Both the position numbers and the translations under genes were made by a program. The notes under the pieces were generated by a model. It had not been told where the DNA came from. It worked only from the letters and a program-made list of their open reading frames with translations, and made no database searches. 64,000 bases of DNA from assembly GCF_023516505.1 (NCBI RefSeq), contig NZ_JAMGBB010000001.1:1-64000 (forward strand). The letters are read 5' to 3'. Source of the DNA: Sphingomonas brevis. GTDB taxonomy: Bacteria; Pseudomonadota; Alphaproteobacteria; Sphingomonadales; Sphingomonadaceae. This document shows positions 24,313 to 34,978 of this stretch, piece by piece (the stretch's first letter is position 1; the number at the start of each line of letters is the position of its first letter).

Positions 24313-25566
24313 TCATGCCGGAAGCGTCCGCGACCGCTTCCTCCGCATCGCTTGCAACTGGCCTCGCGAAAGGCTGCGCCACGCCCATTCGAGCGGGCCA
24401 TATTCAAAATGCTCAAGCCACGGCTTCGACCAGGCCAGCATGACCGCCCATACCAACGGCACCAGCAGCCATGCCTGCCAGCGCGACAATGACCCGTAGT
24501 AACCGAGACCCCAGCCGTAGAAGATGAAAGTCGCGATGAGCGACGTGCCGAGATAGTTGGTGAAGGCGCAGCGTCCCGCCGCGGCGATGCGCTGGGCGAT
24601 CCAGCCATGCCTGCGCGACAGCAGGATGATCAGCGCTGCATAGCCGAACGCCATAATCGTGATGAACGGAGTAGCCAATATGATGAAAGCGACGAAGACG
24701 CCGATGATGTAGAAGTTGGCCAAGACGTCATAGGCGATGATTGCCGCGCCGGCGGCAAGGCCGATGGGAATGGCGATGCTGGCGATGCGGGTATAATCGG
24801 CGTCGGCCCAGTCGCCGGTCAGGAAGCCCGACTTGTACCCGGCCATTCCGAGCAGCATCAGCCCGATCGTTTCGGGCATGAACACCAAGGTTTGGCCGAT
24901 CTGTTCGGTCCAATGTGCAAGGTTATGCCTGACAAATTCGAGCCAGGACCCAAGGTGCAGCGCCCTGTCCTTGGCTATTTCGGCGGCAGTGGGGAAGAAA
25001 TTTCCCAGCCCGTCATTCCATTCCCTGATCGCCGCTTGCGTGGCGCCCGGCGCATGGGCGGCAATGTCGGCCTGGTACTGGGTGAAGATGAATCCGGAAA
25101 AGAGCATCATGCTGCCGAGCAGGAAGGCCGATCCAAGCGCAACCAATCGATAAACCGGGAGCCTTCGGAAGAGGAAGGCGATGAGGCCGCTCGTCGCGTA
25201 AAGGGTGAGGATGTCTCCGAACCAGATGAGATAATAATGGATCAGGCCAAAGCACAGCAGCACCAACATCCGGCGAATATGGACCTTGGGACCGCTGAGG
25301 CCGGCTGCCTCCGCCCGTTCGATTACCAGCAGGGTCGAGGCCCCGAACAGCATCGAGAATAGCGTGCGCATCTTGCCGTCGATGACCAGCATATTGGTTG
25401 CCCACAGGCCGAGATCGGCGCCGTGCCAGCCGCCATATGCGGGCGGGTTGAAATAGGCCGCCTCGATCATCGCGAAGGCGATGACGTTGACCGAAAAGAT
25501 GCCCATCACCGCGACGCCGCGGATCATGTCGAGACTGAAGATGCGATTGGTTGATGTCGTGGCCAT
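24313..25566 (-). CDS. DUF418-family multi-pass membrane protein
   Basis: The 417-residue protein has about ten membrane helices and the DUF418 signature: an N-terminal RIFSLDMIRGVAVMGI, an internal GRCAFTNYLGTSLIATFIF and a C-terminal FEYGPLEWAWRSLS. The family (YeiB/YxaH) is uncharacterised but proposed to be transport-related. The start is the ATG at 25566, four bases after GGGGGAG; an ATG at 25587 is less likely. A dispersed extragenic palindrome lies just upstream. Confidence 0.9.
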   Translation of the reverse strand: MATTSTNRIFSLDMIRGVAVMGIFSVNVIAFAMIEAAYFNPPAYGGWHGADLGLWATNMLVIDGKMRTLFSMLFGASTLLVIERAEAAGLSGPKVHIRRMLVLLCFGLIHYYLIWFGDILTLYATSGLIAFLFRRLPVYRLVALGSAFLLGSMMLFSGFIFTQYQADIAAHAPGATQAAIREWNDGLGNFFPTAAEIAKDRALHLGSWLEFVRHNLAHWTEQIGQTLVFMPETIGLMLLGMAGYKSGFLTGDWADADYTRIASIAIPIGLAAGAAIIAYDVLANFYIIGVFVAFIILATPFITIMAFGYAALIILLSRRHGWIAQRIAAAGRCAFTNYLGTSLIATFIFYGWGLGYYGSLSRWQAWLLVPLVWAVMLAWSKPWLEHFEYGPLEWAWRSLSRGQLQAMRRKRSRTLPA

Positions 25567-25591
25567 CGGCTCCCCCAGAAAGAACACCTAT

Positions 25592-25659
25592 CGTCATTCC
25601 CGCGAAAGCGGGAACCTAGATTCTTGTTTCGCTGGGTCCCCACCTGCGCGGGGATGACG
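25592..25659. repeat. REP-like extragenic palindrome
   Basis: The outer arms CGTCATTCCCGCG and CGCGGGGATGACG pair, and each half folds again (TTCCCGC-GAAA-GCGGGAA on the left). Elements of this type (CGTCATTCCCGCGAAAGCGG...) are widely dispersed in sphingomonad genomes. No open frame is inside. Confidence 0.75.
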
Positions 25660-25667
25660 GAAGGAAG

Positions 25668-26147
25668 CTAATCTTCAGTCGCTTCGGACTGAAGCTGAAT
25701 GTAATTCTGCAGACCCATCCGGGAGATCATGTCGAACTGCTTCTCGAGCGTGTCGACATGCTCTTCCTCATTCTGGAGGATCTCGCTGAACAGGTCGCGG
25801 CTGACATAGTCCTGGACCTTTTCGCAGTGAGCGATGGCGCCCTTGAGCTGGGTCAGCGCCTCCAGCTCCAGCGCATAGTCGCACTTCAGCATTTCCTCGA
25901 CGCTCTCGCCGATCCTAAGCTTGCCCAGCAGCTGGAAATTGGGAAGGCCGTCCAGGAACAGGATGCGTTCCGACAATTTGTCGGCATGTTTCATCTCGTC
26001 GATCGACTCATGCCGCTCGAACTCGGCCAGCTTGGCGATGCCCCAATTGTCGAGCATCCGATAATGCAGCCAATATTGGTTGACCGCGGTCAGCTCATTC
26101 TTGAGCGCTTCGTTGAGGAGCTGAATGACCTTCTTGTCGCCCTTCAT
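25668..26147 (-). CDS. bfr: Bacterioferritin
   Basis: This 159-residue iron-storage protein assembles into 24-mers. Every ferroxidase ligand is in place: E18, E51, H54, E94, E127, H130. M52, the haem ligand, is also present. An AGGAGA site lies 5 bases before the ATG. It follows bfd with 104 bases between, and an iron-box-like palindrome sits in that gap, so it may have its own regulated start in addition to read-through from bfd. Confidence 0.97.
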   Translation of the reverse strand: MKGDKKVIQLLNEALKNELTAVNQYWLHYRMLDNWGIAKLAEFERHESIDEMKHADKLSERILFLDGLPNFQLLGKLRIGESVEEMLKCDYALELEALTQLKGAIAHCEKVQDYVSRDLFSEILQNEEEHVDTLEKQFDMISRMGLQNYIQLQSEATED

Positions 26148-26235
26148 GCGCGGTCTCCTGTGGAGGTGGCATGGCGTCTAACGCTTGGGCACGCCAAAGG
26201 GAAGCGAAAAACTGGCGGAAATCAGCGAAAAATAA

Positions 26236-26250
26236 TGCGACTTAATCGCA
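26236..26250. promoter_or_regulatory. Iron-box-like palindrome between bfd and bfr
   Basis: TGCGA-CTTAA-TCGCA: 5-base arms identical to those in the site upstream of bfd (26492-26506). It lies just after the bfd stop codon and about 90 bases before bfr. Confidence 0.5.
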
Positions 26251-26251
26251 G

Positions 26252-26470
26252 CTAGGCGGCCTTTGGGAACGTCACGACTACCGACGAGCGATTGCGCCGG
26301 GCAGGCTTCCTCTGCTCGTCGTCGATCACTTCCTGGGCGTAGTCGAGGCAGCATCCGCAAAGCGGCTCGCAGCCGAGCACCTTGTAGGCGGCAAGCGGCT
26401 CGGCCGCGCCATCACGGGCAACGGCGCGCAGCTCATCCTCGCGAATCGCATTGCAGACACAAACGATCAT
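26252..26470 (-). CDS. bfd: Bacterioferritin-associated ferredoxin
   Basis: The 72-residue [2Fe-2S] protein has the Bfd cysteine pattern CVCN...CxxxCGCC, which holds the cluster that reduces and releases iron stored in bacterioferritin. The basic tail (RKPARRNRSS) is an extra compared with short Bfd. The start is the ATG at 26470 (MIVCVCNAIREDEL, the usual family start); an ATG four codons earlier at 26482 is also open. It is first in the bfd-bfr unit. Confidence 0.93.
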   Translation of the reverse strand: MIVCVCNAIREDELRAVARDGAAEPLAAYKVLGCEPLCGCCLDYAQEVIDDEQRKPARRNRSSVVVTFPKAA

Positions 26471-26491
26471 GGCGTTCGTCATACTCGATAA

Positions 26492-26506
26492 TGCGAACCA
26501 TTCGCA
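26492..26506. promoter_or_regulatory. Putative Fur-type site upstream of bfd
   Basis: TGCGAA-CCA-TTCGCA is a perfect 15-base palindrome. It resembles alphaproteobacterial Fur-type boxes and lies just upstream of the iron-release gene bfd. The regulator itself is not in the window. Confidence 0.5.
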
Positions 26507-26579
26507 AGAGAGAAAATGCAGGATATCCGGGGGCTATCCGAGCACTTCGCTCACTAGCCGGAGGCGTGGGCGTGAATCC

Positions 26580-27032
26580 TTAAGCGAAGGCGGGACGCTT
26601 GATGAGCCTTGCGGCGATGAGGGCGATCGGGATGCCGACCAGAACGATATGGGCGAACAGCTGGGTCGCAATCGACAGCGGTTTGGGAGGAAGCGGCGTG
26701 TCGAAGCGCAGCGGGACGACGATCCAGTTCATGATGACATAGGTGACCAGGCCATAGATGATCCCCCACTGGACCGGTCTTGCCAGCAGCTGCGGACGGT
26801 GGCTGGCGATCGCGATGTAGGCGGCCGCCATGATCGCCATCAGCCCATAATGGGTGACGAGGCCGAGCGCGGCGCCGGCGGTGCCCATGTCGGTCGCGGC
26901 GGGAAAGGGGCCGGAGCCGACGTATCGCAGCATGTTGGGGATTTCGCGCCCGAACCAGAGGGTCAGGATCATCGCGAATAATATGTCGAGCGTTCCGGCT
27001 ATCAGTGTCGCGAGGCCGATTGCGCGTCCCAT
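26580..27032 (-). CDS. Four-helix inner membrane protein, YagU/DUF1440-like
   Basis: The product has 150 residues and four hydrophobic helices (IGLATLIAGTLDILFAMIL, AALGLVTHYGLMAIMAAAYI, GIIYGLVTYVIMNWIVVPL, ATQLFAHIVLVGIPIALIAARL). The pattern of a Gly-rich first helix and an H-x-G motif is typical of YagU-like proteins of unknown role. A GGAGA site precedes the ATG. It is transcribed leftward behind the DUF3052-like gene, 52 bases away. Confidence 0.8.
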   Translation of the reverse strand: MGRAIGLATLIAGTLDILFAMILTLWFGREIPNMLRYVGSGPFPAATDMGTAGAALGLVTHYGLMAIMAAAYIAIASHRPQLLARPVQWGIIYGLVTYVIMNWIVVPLRFDTPLPPKPLSIATQLFAHIVLVGIPIALIAARLIKRPAFA

Positions 27033-27084
27033 CGTCCATCTCCCCAGCTTCGATCGCGGGAAGCTGCCACCGGGCGCGGCTAAG

Positions 27085-27492
27085 TCAACGCTCTGTTCGA
27101 CGAATGACCAGCTTCAGCCCTGACCAGATTTCGTCGACCGCGCAGACCTTGACGTCGACCAGGTGAAGCGGGAGCGCAATGGCGCGGATGACATCCTCGG
27201 TGATGTCGGTAGGGACCTTGCTCGCCTTCTTCGGCCAGCTGACCCAGATCATGCCGTCGCGGGCGATCAGCGGCAGCAGCAGGCGCAGTTCGCAATCGAG
27301 CGCGGCGACGGACGTGACGAAGATATGGGCGAACGTGAGCGGCGGATCGGGCTGGGCGAGCCAGTCGACGTCGGGCGCATCGCGATCGATCTCGGCGCGC
27401 ACGTTGCCGGGCATGTCGAGCGGCCAGGCGCGCATGCCAGGTTTGAGGCCCAGCTTTTTCGCCAGCGGAGTGCCCGAATATCCGGCGGTCAT
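27085..27492 (-). CDS. DUF3052-like protein
   Basis: This 135-residue soluble protein begins MTAGYSGTPLAKKLGLKPGMRAW and ends WSGLKLVIRR, with a central GMIWVSWPKKASKVPTD segment typical of DUF3052. The role is unknown. The ATG at 27492 overlaps the GDPD stop by 4 bases (ATGA), so the two are co-translated. The longer open frame upstream is only the end of the GDPD gene in another frame. Confidence 0.83.
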   Translation of the reverse strand: MTAGYSGTPLAKKLGLKPGMRAWPLDMPGNVRAEIDRDAPDVDWLAQPDPPLTFAHIFVTSVAALDCELRLLLPLIARDGMIWVSWPKKASKVPTDITEDVIRAIALPLHLVDVKVCAVDEIWSGLKLVIRRTER

Positions 27493-28271
27493 CTTGCTAC
27501 GATTAGGTCGGGCCGGTTGGTGATCAAGCCTTGCGGGTAGGTAGCAAGCATGCGGCTGTGAAGCGCGCTCCACTCGGCGGCATTGGCAGGCAGGCGCCGG
27601 CCGATCATCACCCAGGCATCCGTACCTAGTCTCTGTGTGCGGGCGACGAGTGCCGGGTCCGCGCCAACCCAGTCGGACCAGAGGCGGATGATATCGACAC
27701 CGGCCTTGGCAAATGCGGGGGCATCGTCGACCTTCGGCATGAAGCCGAGGATCATGACGCCGGGCAGCGCGGTGCGGGCCTGCGATATCTCGCTGGCACT
27801 GCGGAGACCAAGAATGACTTTTCGTTCGGCATGAAGCTCGCGAACTTCCGCGAGCACGGCGTCGAGGGGCGTAGCCGGCTTGATGTCGAGCAGGAGCCGG
27901 GCCGGGCCGTGTTCGACCAGCGCGATTGCCTCGGCCAGCGTCGGCACTCGCTCGCCTTGGTGGGTTGGCCAGCCGGCATCGCAGGCCTTGAGGCGGACAA
28001 GAGTGAAGCTCGACAGCGGGCCGCTGCAGTCGGTGGTGCGATCGAGCGTTGCGTCATGGAGGATAACCAACTGCCGGTCCCGGGTGACCCGCACGTCAAG
28101 CTCGATCACCTTGATGCCGCGATCAATCGACTGGCGGAACGCGGCGAGGGTATTCTCCGGCAATCCTTCCGCCAGCCCGCGATGGGCAACGATCGTGACC
28201 GGTTGCGCTGGGGGCGGTGCCGCGGGCGCGGGTCCGGCCAGATTCGCCAGAAGCAGCGCGGCGAGCCTCAT
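27489..28271 (-). CDS. Glycerophosphodiester phosphodiesterase, exported
   Basis: This 260-residue GDPD-family enzyme hydrolyses glycerophosphodiesters to an alcohol and glycerol-3-phosphate. The catalytic and metal motifs are VAHRG, PENTLAAF, ELDVRVTRD and LHDATLDRTTD, the last with the general-acid His. The signal peptide (LAALLLANLAGPAPA) places it in the periplasm. The ATG at 28271 is chosen; a GTG at 28289 inside the end of purL is an alternative. It lies directly downstream of purL. Confidence 0.92.
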   Translation of the reverse strand: MRLAALLLANLAGPAPAAPPPAQPVTIVAHRGLAEGLPENTLAAFRQSIDRGIKVIELDVRVTRDRQLVILHDATLDRTTDCSGPLSSFTLVRLKACDAGWPTHQGERVPTLAEAIALVEHGPARLLLDIKPATPLDAVLAEVRELHAERKVILGLRSASEISQARTALPGVMILGFMPKVDDAPAFAKAGVDIIRLWSDWVGADPALVARTQRLGTDAWVMIGRRLPANAAEWSALHSRMLATYPQGLITNRPDLIVAR

Positions 28272-28278
28272 CCCGCGA

Positions 28279-30525
<2,247 letters not shown>

Positions 30526-30646
30526 TCGCGGGCCTTTAACGGCGATAGGTGCCTAGGGCTAGGCCAGTCGCGAGTCGTTGCATTGAGCTTGTCATGATTG
30601 AGGCGGATATCGGCGGCGGCGGGGGGAATCGGACAAGGAGGCAACC

Positions 30647-31123
30647 ATGCCCAAACCAATTCCCGAAGGATATCGCAGCGTGAACGTCGTTCTGACGGTC
30701 GACGATGCGGCCAAGGCAATCGATTTCTACAAGCAGGCGTTCGGCGCCAAGGAGCTTTCACGCCTGCCGATGGGCGACAAGATCGGCCATGCCGAGCTGC
30801 AGATCGGCGACACCAGGTTCATGCTCAATGATGAATTCCCCGAGCGCGGGAACCTGGGACCCAAGGCGCGCGGCGGTTCGTCAACCGGGCTGATCGTCTA
30901 TCTCGACGACGTCGATACGGCGTTCCAGAAAGCGATCGCGGCTGGCGGCACCCAGACGATGCCGGTCGAGGATCAATTCTGGGGCGATCGGATGGGAACG
31001 CTGAACGACCCGTTCGGCCATGGATGGAGTCTGGCGACCCATATCGAGGATGTGCCGGATTCTGAGCTTCCCGAGCGGATGCAGGCGTTCTTTTCCAAGC
31101 AGAAGGAATCCGAGCCTGCCTAA
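30647..31123 (+). CDS. VOC-family (glyoxalase/PhnB-like) protein
   Basis: This 158-residue protein has the paired beta-alpha-beta-beta-beta units of the VOC fold: VLTVDDAAKAIDFYKQAFGAKE and an LIVYLDDVDTAF repeat, then DPFGHGWSLATH as in PhnB/YdcJ-like members. Metal ligands (His/Glu) are probable but not assigned. The substrate is unknown. AAGGAGG lies six bases before the ATG, and a strong terminator follows. Confidence 0.88.
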   Translation: MPKPIPEGYRSVNVVLTVDDAAKAIDFYKQAFGAKELSRLPMGDKIGHAELQIGDTRFMLNDEFPERGNLGPKARGGSSTGLIVYLDDVDTAFQKAIAAGGTQTMPVEDQFWGDRMGTLNDPFGHGWSLATHIEDVPDSELPERMQAFFSKQKESEPA

Positions 31124-31128
31124 ACGAA

Positions 31129-31159
31129 AAGGGCCCCGGCGATCCCGGGGCCCTTCTTC
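31129..31159. terminator. Bidirectional intrinsic terminator
   Basis: AAGGGCCCCGG (31129-31139) pairs with CCGGGGCCCTT (31145-31155). T-rich tracts flank it on the right and, on the other strand, on the left. It serves the converging VOC and lipoprotein genes. Confidence 0.9.
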
Positions 31160-31168
31160 AATTCCAGG

Positions 31169-31570
31169 TTAGCCTTTGCAGGATTGAGTGCCCTTGCCGG
31201 GCACGGTCAGTGTGACAGTCGACGCTTTGGCTTCGCCTTTCAGCACGAAGCCGCCTTCGGCCGTGAGGTCGGTGCTGGCCGGCTTGCCCTCGGCAGCTTC
31301 CGCCGCCTTGAGATGTGTTTGATCGTGTCCCTCGCCATGGAGGTAGGCTCCCTTGCCGCCCTGCAGCCAATCGATGCGGACCAGGCTGTTGTCCTTGCAG
31401 CGGTAAGTCTTGCTGGCTTCGATGGCCGGCGGCAGCTCGACCGGAGCGGCCTTCGCCAGTTCTTCCTTCATCGGGTCAGGCGTTTCGCCGCCGACGATGG
31501 TGTGGGATTCCTTGTTGCAGGCGGCGAGCGCCACGGCTCCGAGGAGGATGAGAGATAGGTTGCGATTCAT
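31169..31570 (-). CDS. Lipoprotein with MliC-like C-terminal domain
   Basis: The 133-residue lipoprotein has lipobox LAAC (C18). The C-terminal half (YRCKDNSLVRIDW...ATVTL-like strands...SCKG) has the small beta-barrel pattern and terminal cysteine pair of MliC/PliC lysozyme inhibitors. The fit is partial, so inhibitor function is tentative. It converges on the VOC gene with a shared terminator. Confidence 0.7.
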   Translation of the reverse strand: MNRNLSLILLGAVALAACNKESHTIVGGETPDPMKEELAKAAPVELPPAIEASKTYRCKDNSLVRIDWLQGGKGAYLHGEGHDQTHLKAAEAAEGKPASTDLTAEGGFVLKGEAKASTVTLTVPGKGTQSCKG

Positions 31571-31653
31571 TCGTCGCCCTTAATCAAGCGTGCTGCGCCG
31601 CGTAAAGCGCAGCTTCGTTGCAATGACACCCCGCGCCGCATAAGTTGCACAGG

Positions 31654-31911
31654 ATGAACCGTGTCGACAAGGAGGAACGGATTCAACGGATCCGTATCGG
31701 CCTGACCGGCCTCGCGTTCGTGTTCCTGCTGGTGCTGCTGGGAACGGCCATCAGCCGGTCGAGCAACGACGCTCCGCCGACCGCCGAACAGAATGAAATG
31801 TTCGCCAACCAGGAGCCCAATGAGCCGCTGGCGGAAATCGGTGCGGCGCCGGGCACGGGTACTTCGACCAACCAGGCGGACGACCAATCCAACCAAGCCA
31901 AGGATCAGTGA
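31654..31911 (+). CDS. Small single-helix membrane protein
   Basis: This 85-residue protein has a basic N-terminus (KEERIQRIRIG), one helix (LTGLAFVFLLVLLGTAI), and a polar, Asn/Gln/Pro-rich tail facing the periplasm. No family was recognised. The start is the ATG at 31654. The stop overlaps the next gene by 4 bases (GTGA), so it is likely a partner of the DUF4350-like protein. Confidence 0.72.
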   Translation: MNRVDKEERIQRIRIGLTGLAFVFLLVLLGTAISRSSNDAPPTAEQNEMFANQEPNEPLAEIGAAPGTGTSTNQADDQSNQAKDQ

Positions 31912-32564
31912 GGGTCAGGCTACTGCTGGCGGTTGCGGCGACGTTCGCCATTGCCGGCCTTGGATGGCTCGGGCGACCCCATGAGAGCGGTGACGTCCCT
32001 GGACCTCGGCCAGCCGCCGAAAGGCCGGAGCTCGCATTGCTCACCAGCCTGCCGCTGGTGTTCGGCGAGAGTTTTTCGATCGAGGGCGGCGGATCGCCGG
32101 CTTTGACCCGACTCGAACAGCGTTACCGGGTGGTGCCGATCGGCGTGGCGGACGAAGCCAGCCTGAAAGGCAAGAGCTTGTTGCTGATGGCGCATCCGCG
32201 GGCCCAGCCGGCCGAGGCTCTGGTCGATTTGGACAATTGGCTGCGCGAAGGCGGCCATCTGCTGCTTCTGGCCGACCCGAAGCTTGACTGGCCGAGCGAA
32301 CGACCGCTGGGCGACCTGCTGCGCTCGCCGCCGGTGTTCGCCGACACCGGGTTGCTCGACCATTGGGGTCTCCAGCTGTCGTCGGCGGGACTTGCAAGTA
32401 AGGGCAAGTGTGATGTTTCGGATGAGGGGCTGATCGCCCACTGTAACATCGGTCGGGGACAGGCCACGGTGATCGCCGATGCCGATTTCCTCAATGTCGA
32501 TGCGCCGGATGCCGACGGGCTGGACCTGTTGGCGAGCGAACTGGATCGCCTTGAGACTCGTTGA
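31908..32564 (+). CDS. DUF4350/ABC-accessory-like exported protein
   Basis: The 218-residue protein has an N-terminal signal anchor (LLLAVAATFAIAGLGWL). A glutamine-amidotransferase-like Rossmann pattern follows (LLTSLPLVFGES, LEQRYRVVPI, LLLMAHPRAQPAEALVDLDNWLREGGHLLLLADP), as found in DUF4350 and GldG-type accessory domains. No catalytic triad is visible. The GTG start overlaps the previous gene. It lies upstream of the division cluster across a 289-base gap. Confidence 0.75.
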   Translation: MRVRLLLAVAATFAIAGLGWLGRPHESGDVPGPRPAAERPELALLTSLPLVFGESFSIEGGGSPALTRLEQRYRVVPIGVADEASLKGKSLLLMAHPRAQPAEALVDLDNWLREGGHLLLLADPKLDWPSERPLGDLLRSPPVFADTGLLDHWGLQLSSAGLASKGKCDVSDEGLIAHCNIGRGQATVIADADFLNVDAPDADGLDLLASELDRLETR

Positions 32565-32596
32565 ACCGCGCAGAGTCGCGCGCTTTTCCAACAATC

Positions 32597-32605
32597 TTAT
32601 CCACA
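32597..32605 (+). promoter_or_regulatory. DnaA box
   Basis: TTATCCACA, the exact consensus DnaA 9-mer, is intergenic and 249 bases before mraZ. A single box is not an origin. Confidence 0.55.
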
Positions 32606-32718
32606 GGCTTGTCCCGCAAGAACGGGCGTGGAACAAATGGTAAAGAAAGTCTGAAAAACCGTTGAAAATCCGCCACACGGCATGAATTCCCACGATATGG
32701 CATCGAAATCCATTGTAT

Positions 32719-32759
32719 CCCGCGCCTGCTTGAGTTACCAACAAACTCAGTAGCGCGGG
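32719..32759 (+). promoter_or_regulatory. Two-part palindrome upstream of mraZ
   Basis: CCCGCGC (32719-32725) pairs with GCGCGGG (32753-32759), and inside it TGAGTT (32731-32736) pairs with AACTCA (32744-32749). No T-run follows. It could be a 5'-leader hairpin or an operator. Confidence 0.5.
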
Positions 32760-32853
32760 GCAAACCTGTATTGAGTCGATCAGTACGTCAGGCGCACGGG
32801 GAACCCGTGCACCTGCGAGCAGGGGAGCTGTGCCCGCGCCCGAGGGATGGGAC

Positions 32854-33339
32854 GTGGCACTAGAGCATCTGTTCCAAGGCAGTGCTTTGAATGCGGTCGA
32901 CGCCAAGGGGCGTGTGTCCGTGCCCGCATTCCTGCGCTCGGTAATCGAGCGCCGCGGTGATGCCCGCACCATCGTCCTGGCCAAGCATGACGCCTTTCCC
33001 TGCCTCAGCGCATATGACCCCGCCTACGCGGCGCTGAAGCATGAAAAGATCGAGCGACTGCTGGAAAAGCAGGAGACCGATCCCGCCGCCGAGCTGGAGC
33101 ATGCCCGGCGGACAATGATGGCGTTCGGCGCGACCGAGGAAGTGCCTTACGACAGCTCGGGCCGGATCATCGTGCCGCCGATGATGCGCCGCAAGGGCCA
33201 GCTCGACGACCTCGCCCTGTTCGTCGGCGTCGGCGAGACATTCCAGATCTGGAACCCCAAGCTGTTCCTGGCCGACAAGAACGTCCCCGAAGACATGAAG
33301 GATATCGCGCGCTTCCGGCTGGAGGAGCGCGGCCAATGA
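32854..33339 (+). CDS. mraZ: Transcriptional regulator MraZ
   Basis: The 161-residue AbrB/SpoVT-like protein has two MraZ repeats: [19 protein letters not shown] at the N-terminus and [19 protein letters not shown] in the second half. MraZ represses its own operon in E. coli. The start is taken as the GTG at 32854, with GAGGGA upstream; a GTG at 32830 is too close to its AGGGGAG. Its stop overlaps rsmH (ATGA). Confidence 0.92.
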   Translation: MALEHLFQGSALNAVDAKGRVSVPAFLRSVIERRGDARTIVLAKHDAFPCLSAYDPAYAALKHEKIERLLEKQETDPAAELEHARRTMMAFGATEEVPYDSSGRIIVPPMMRRKGQLDDLALFVGVGETFQIWNPKLFLADKNVPEDMKDIARFRLEERGQ

Positions 33340-34304
33340 CCAGCGGCGCCGCCCATCTGCCGGTGCTGCTTCAAGAGGTCGTAACGGGTCTCGCCGTCGT
33401 CCCCGGCGAGACCCTAGTCGACGGCACCTTCGGAGCAGGCGGCTACGCCAGGGCCATTTTGGCGGCCGGTGCGGGCCGGGTGATCGGGTTCGACCGCGAT
33501 CCCGACGCCATCGCCAACGGCCCCTCGCTGATCGACGACGACCGGCTAACCCTGATCGAGGAGCGGTTCAGCCAGATGGACCGCGTGTTGGCCGAACGTG
33601 GCTTGCTGCCGGTCGACGGTATAGCGCTCGACATCGGCGTGTCGTCGATGCAACTCGACCAGGGCGATCGCGGCTTTTCATTCCAGAAAGACGGCCCGCT
33701 CGACATGCGGATGAGCCAGTCGGGCGAAACCGCAGCCGAATTCCTTAACCATGCCGAAGAGGGCGAGATTGCCCGCGTCCTCAAGGACTATGGGGAGGAG
33801 CCGCGCGCTCGCGCGGTTGCCCGCGCCATCGTCGCTGCAAGACCGTTGACCCGAACGGCCGAGCTGGCGGCGGTGGTGCGCAGGGCGCTGGGTTATCGCC
33901 AGGGTCAGAAGAGCGACCCGGCGACCCGCACCTTCCAGGCCATCCGAATCCATTTGAACGCAGAGCTTGACGAGCTGGAGCAAGGACTCCGGGCCGCCGA
34001 GCGGTCGCTTCGTCCCGGCGGCCGCTTGGCGGTGGTCACTTTCCACAGCCTGGAAGACCGGATCGTCAAACGCTTCCTCAAGACTCGCAGCGGAGACGTT
34101 CCCGCAGGATCGCGCCATCGGCCGATGATCGCGCCCGGGCCCGCCCCGACTTTCGAACAAGTTGCCAAGCCGGTCTCGCCATCCGAGGCCGAGCTGGCCC
34201 GAAACCCGCGCGCGCGCTCGGCGCGACTCCGTACCGCAATTCGAACCGCGGCGCCCGCGTGGGACCAGGAGAGGGGGGTGCAAACCCGGAGGGCTGTACA
34301 ATGA
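33336..34304 (+). CDS. rsmH: 16S rRNA (cytosine1402-N4)-methyltransferase
   Basis: RsmH methylates C1402 of 16S rRNA with S-adenosylmethionine. The 322-residue product starts [10 protein letters not shown] and has the SAM site [15 protein letters not shown], the FDRDP motif, [24 protein letters not shown] and [13 protein letters not shown]. It is the standard second gene of the cluster. Confidence 0.97.
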   Translation: MTSGAAHLPVLLQEVVTGLAVVPGETLVDGTFGAGGYARAILAAGAGRVIGFDRDPDAIANGPSLIDDDRLTLIEERFSQMDRVLAERGLLPVDGIALDIGVSSMQLDQGDRGFSFQKDGPLDMRMSQSGETAAEFLNHAEEGEIARVLKDYGEEPRARAVARAIVAARPLTRTAELAAVVRRALGYRQGQKSDPATRTFQAIRIHLNAELDELEQGLRAAERSLRPGGRLAVVTFHSLEDRIVKRFLKTRSGDVPAGSRHRPMIAPGPAPTFEQVAKPVSPSEAELARNPRARSARLRTAIRTAAPAWDQERGVQTRRAVQ

Positions 34305-34975
34305 GCGCGCGTGGCTTTGGATCTGTGTTGTCGGCAGGGGCAGTGGTGGGAGCGGCGCTCGGCTTCTACCTCGTGTCGCTGCGGGTCGCTTCGGAGCGCG
34401 CCGCGCTCGAAGAGGTCGAGACCAGGATCGCCCTGACCCAGCGCGACATCCGGCTGTTGCAGACCGAGATTGGTACGCGCGGTCGGCTGGCCCAGCTTGA
34501 GCGGTGGAACGTCAAGTTCATCCGCCTATCGGCGCCCAACGCCGACCAGTTCGTCGACGGCGGCTTCCAGTTGGCGACGCTGGTTGCGCCCCACAAGACT
34601 CCGGTAATGGAAGCGCCGGTGGTGCTCGCCGCCGCCCCGATCCCGCAGACCGGCGGGCAGCCTAAGCTAACCGGAGACGCGGACGAGCCGGGCGTCGTGG
34701 CCGCGCCGCCGTCCCGCCCGATCGGCGAGATGATGCATGTTGCGAGCTACACCGTGCTGCCGTCAAAGACGGTCAAGGTTGCGCCGCCCAGGCCAGCAGT
34801 AAGCGGTCCGGCGACCTTGCCTGCAAAAACGAGCGCCGTGACTGCGACGAAGTCGGTCAAAACCGCGACGGCCGATCCGTTGGCGCCCTTGCCAGGGGCC
34901 GGCGCAAAAGCCAAAGGCAGCGCGCCCACCGCGGCTTCTACTAAAAAGCGCACGCTCAAGGACAGCGACGACTAG
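34301..34975 (+). CDS. ftsL: FtsL-like division protein
   Basis: This 224-residue bitopic protein has a short cytoplasmic end, one helix ([15 protein letters not shown]), then a heptad-rich coiled coil ([29 protein letters not shown]). This is the position and layout of FtsL, which works with FtsB and FtsQ to activate FtsWI. The Pro/Ala/Lys-rich tail of over 100 residues is much longer than that of E. coli FtsL (121 residues) and is low complexity. GGAGGG precedes the ATG, which overlaps the rsmH stop. Assignment rests on synteny and topology. Confidence 0.8.
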   Translation: MSARGFGSVLSAGAVVGAALGFYLVSLRVASERAALEEVETRIALTQRDIRLLQTEIGTRGRLAQLERWNVKFIRLSAPNADQFVDGGFQLATLVAPHKTPVMEAPVVLAAAPIPQTGGQPKLTGDADEPGVVAAPPSRPIGEMMHVASYTVLPSKTVKVAPPRPAVSGPATLPAKTSAVTATKSVKTATADPLAPLPGAGAKAKGSAPTAASTKKRTLKDSDD

Positions 34976-34978
34976 CAC

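Larger units (their letters stand above)
32565..32853 (+). promoter_or_regulatory. Leader and promoter region of the division cluster
   Basis: These 289 bases hold no convincing gene. They contain a consensus DnaA box, a long two-part palindrome and G-rich runs (GGGG at about 32757, 32798 and 32822) before mraZ. MraZ autoregulates in other bacteria through TGGGN-type repeats, but I could not define a repeated box here. Confidence 0.55.

Noticed and set aside
32742-32853. MraZ autoregulatory boxes
   Set aside because: G-rich runs are present but no regularly spaced TGGGN repeat could be defined.
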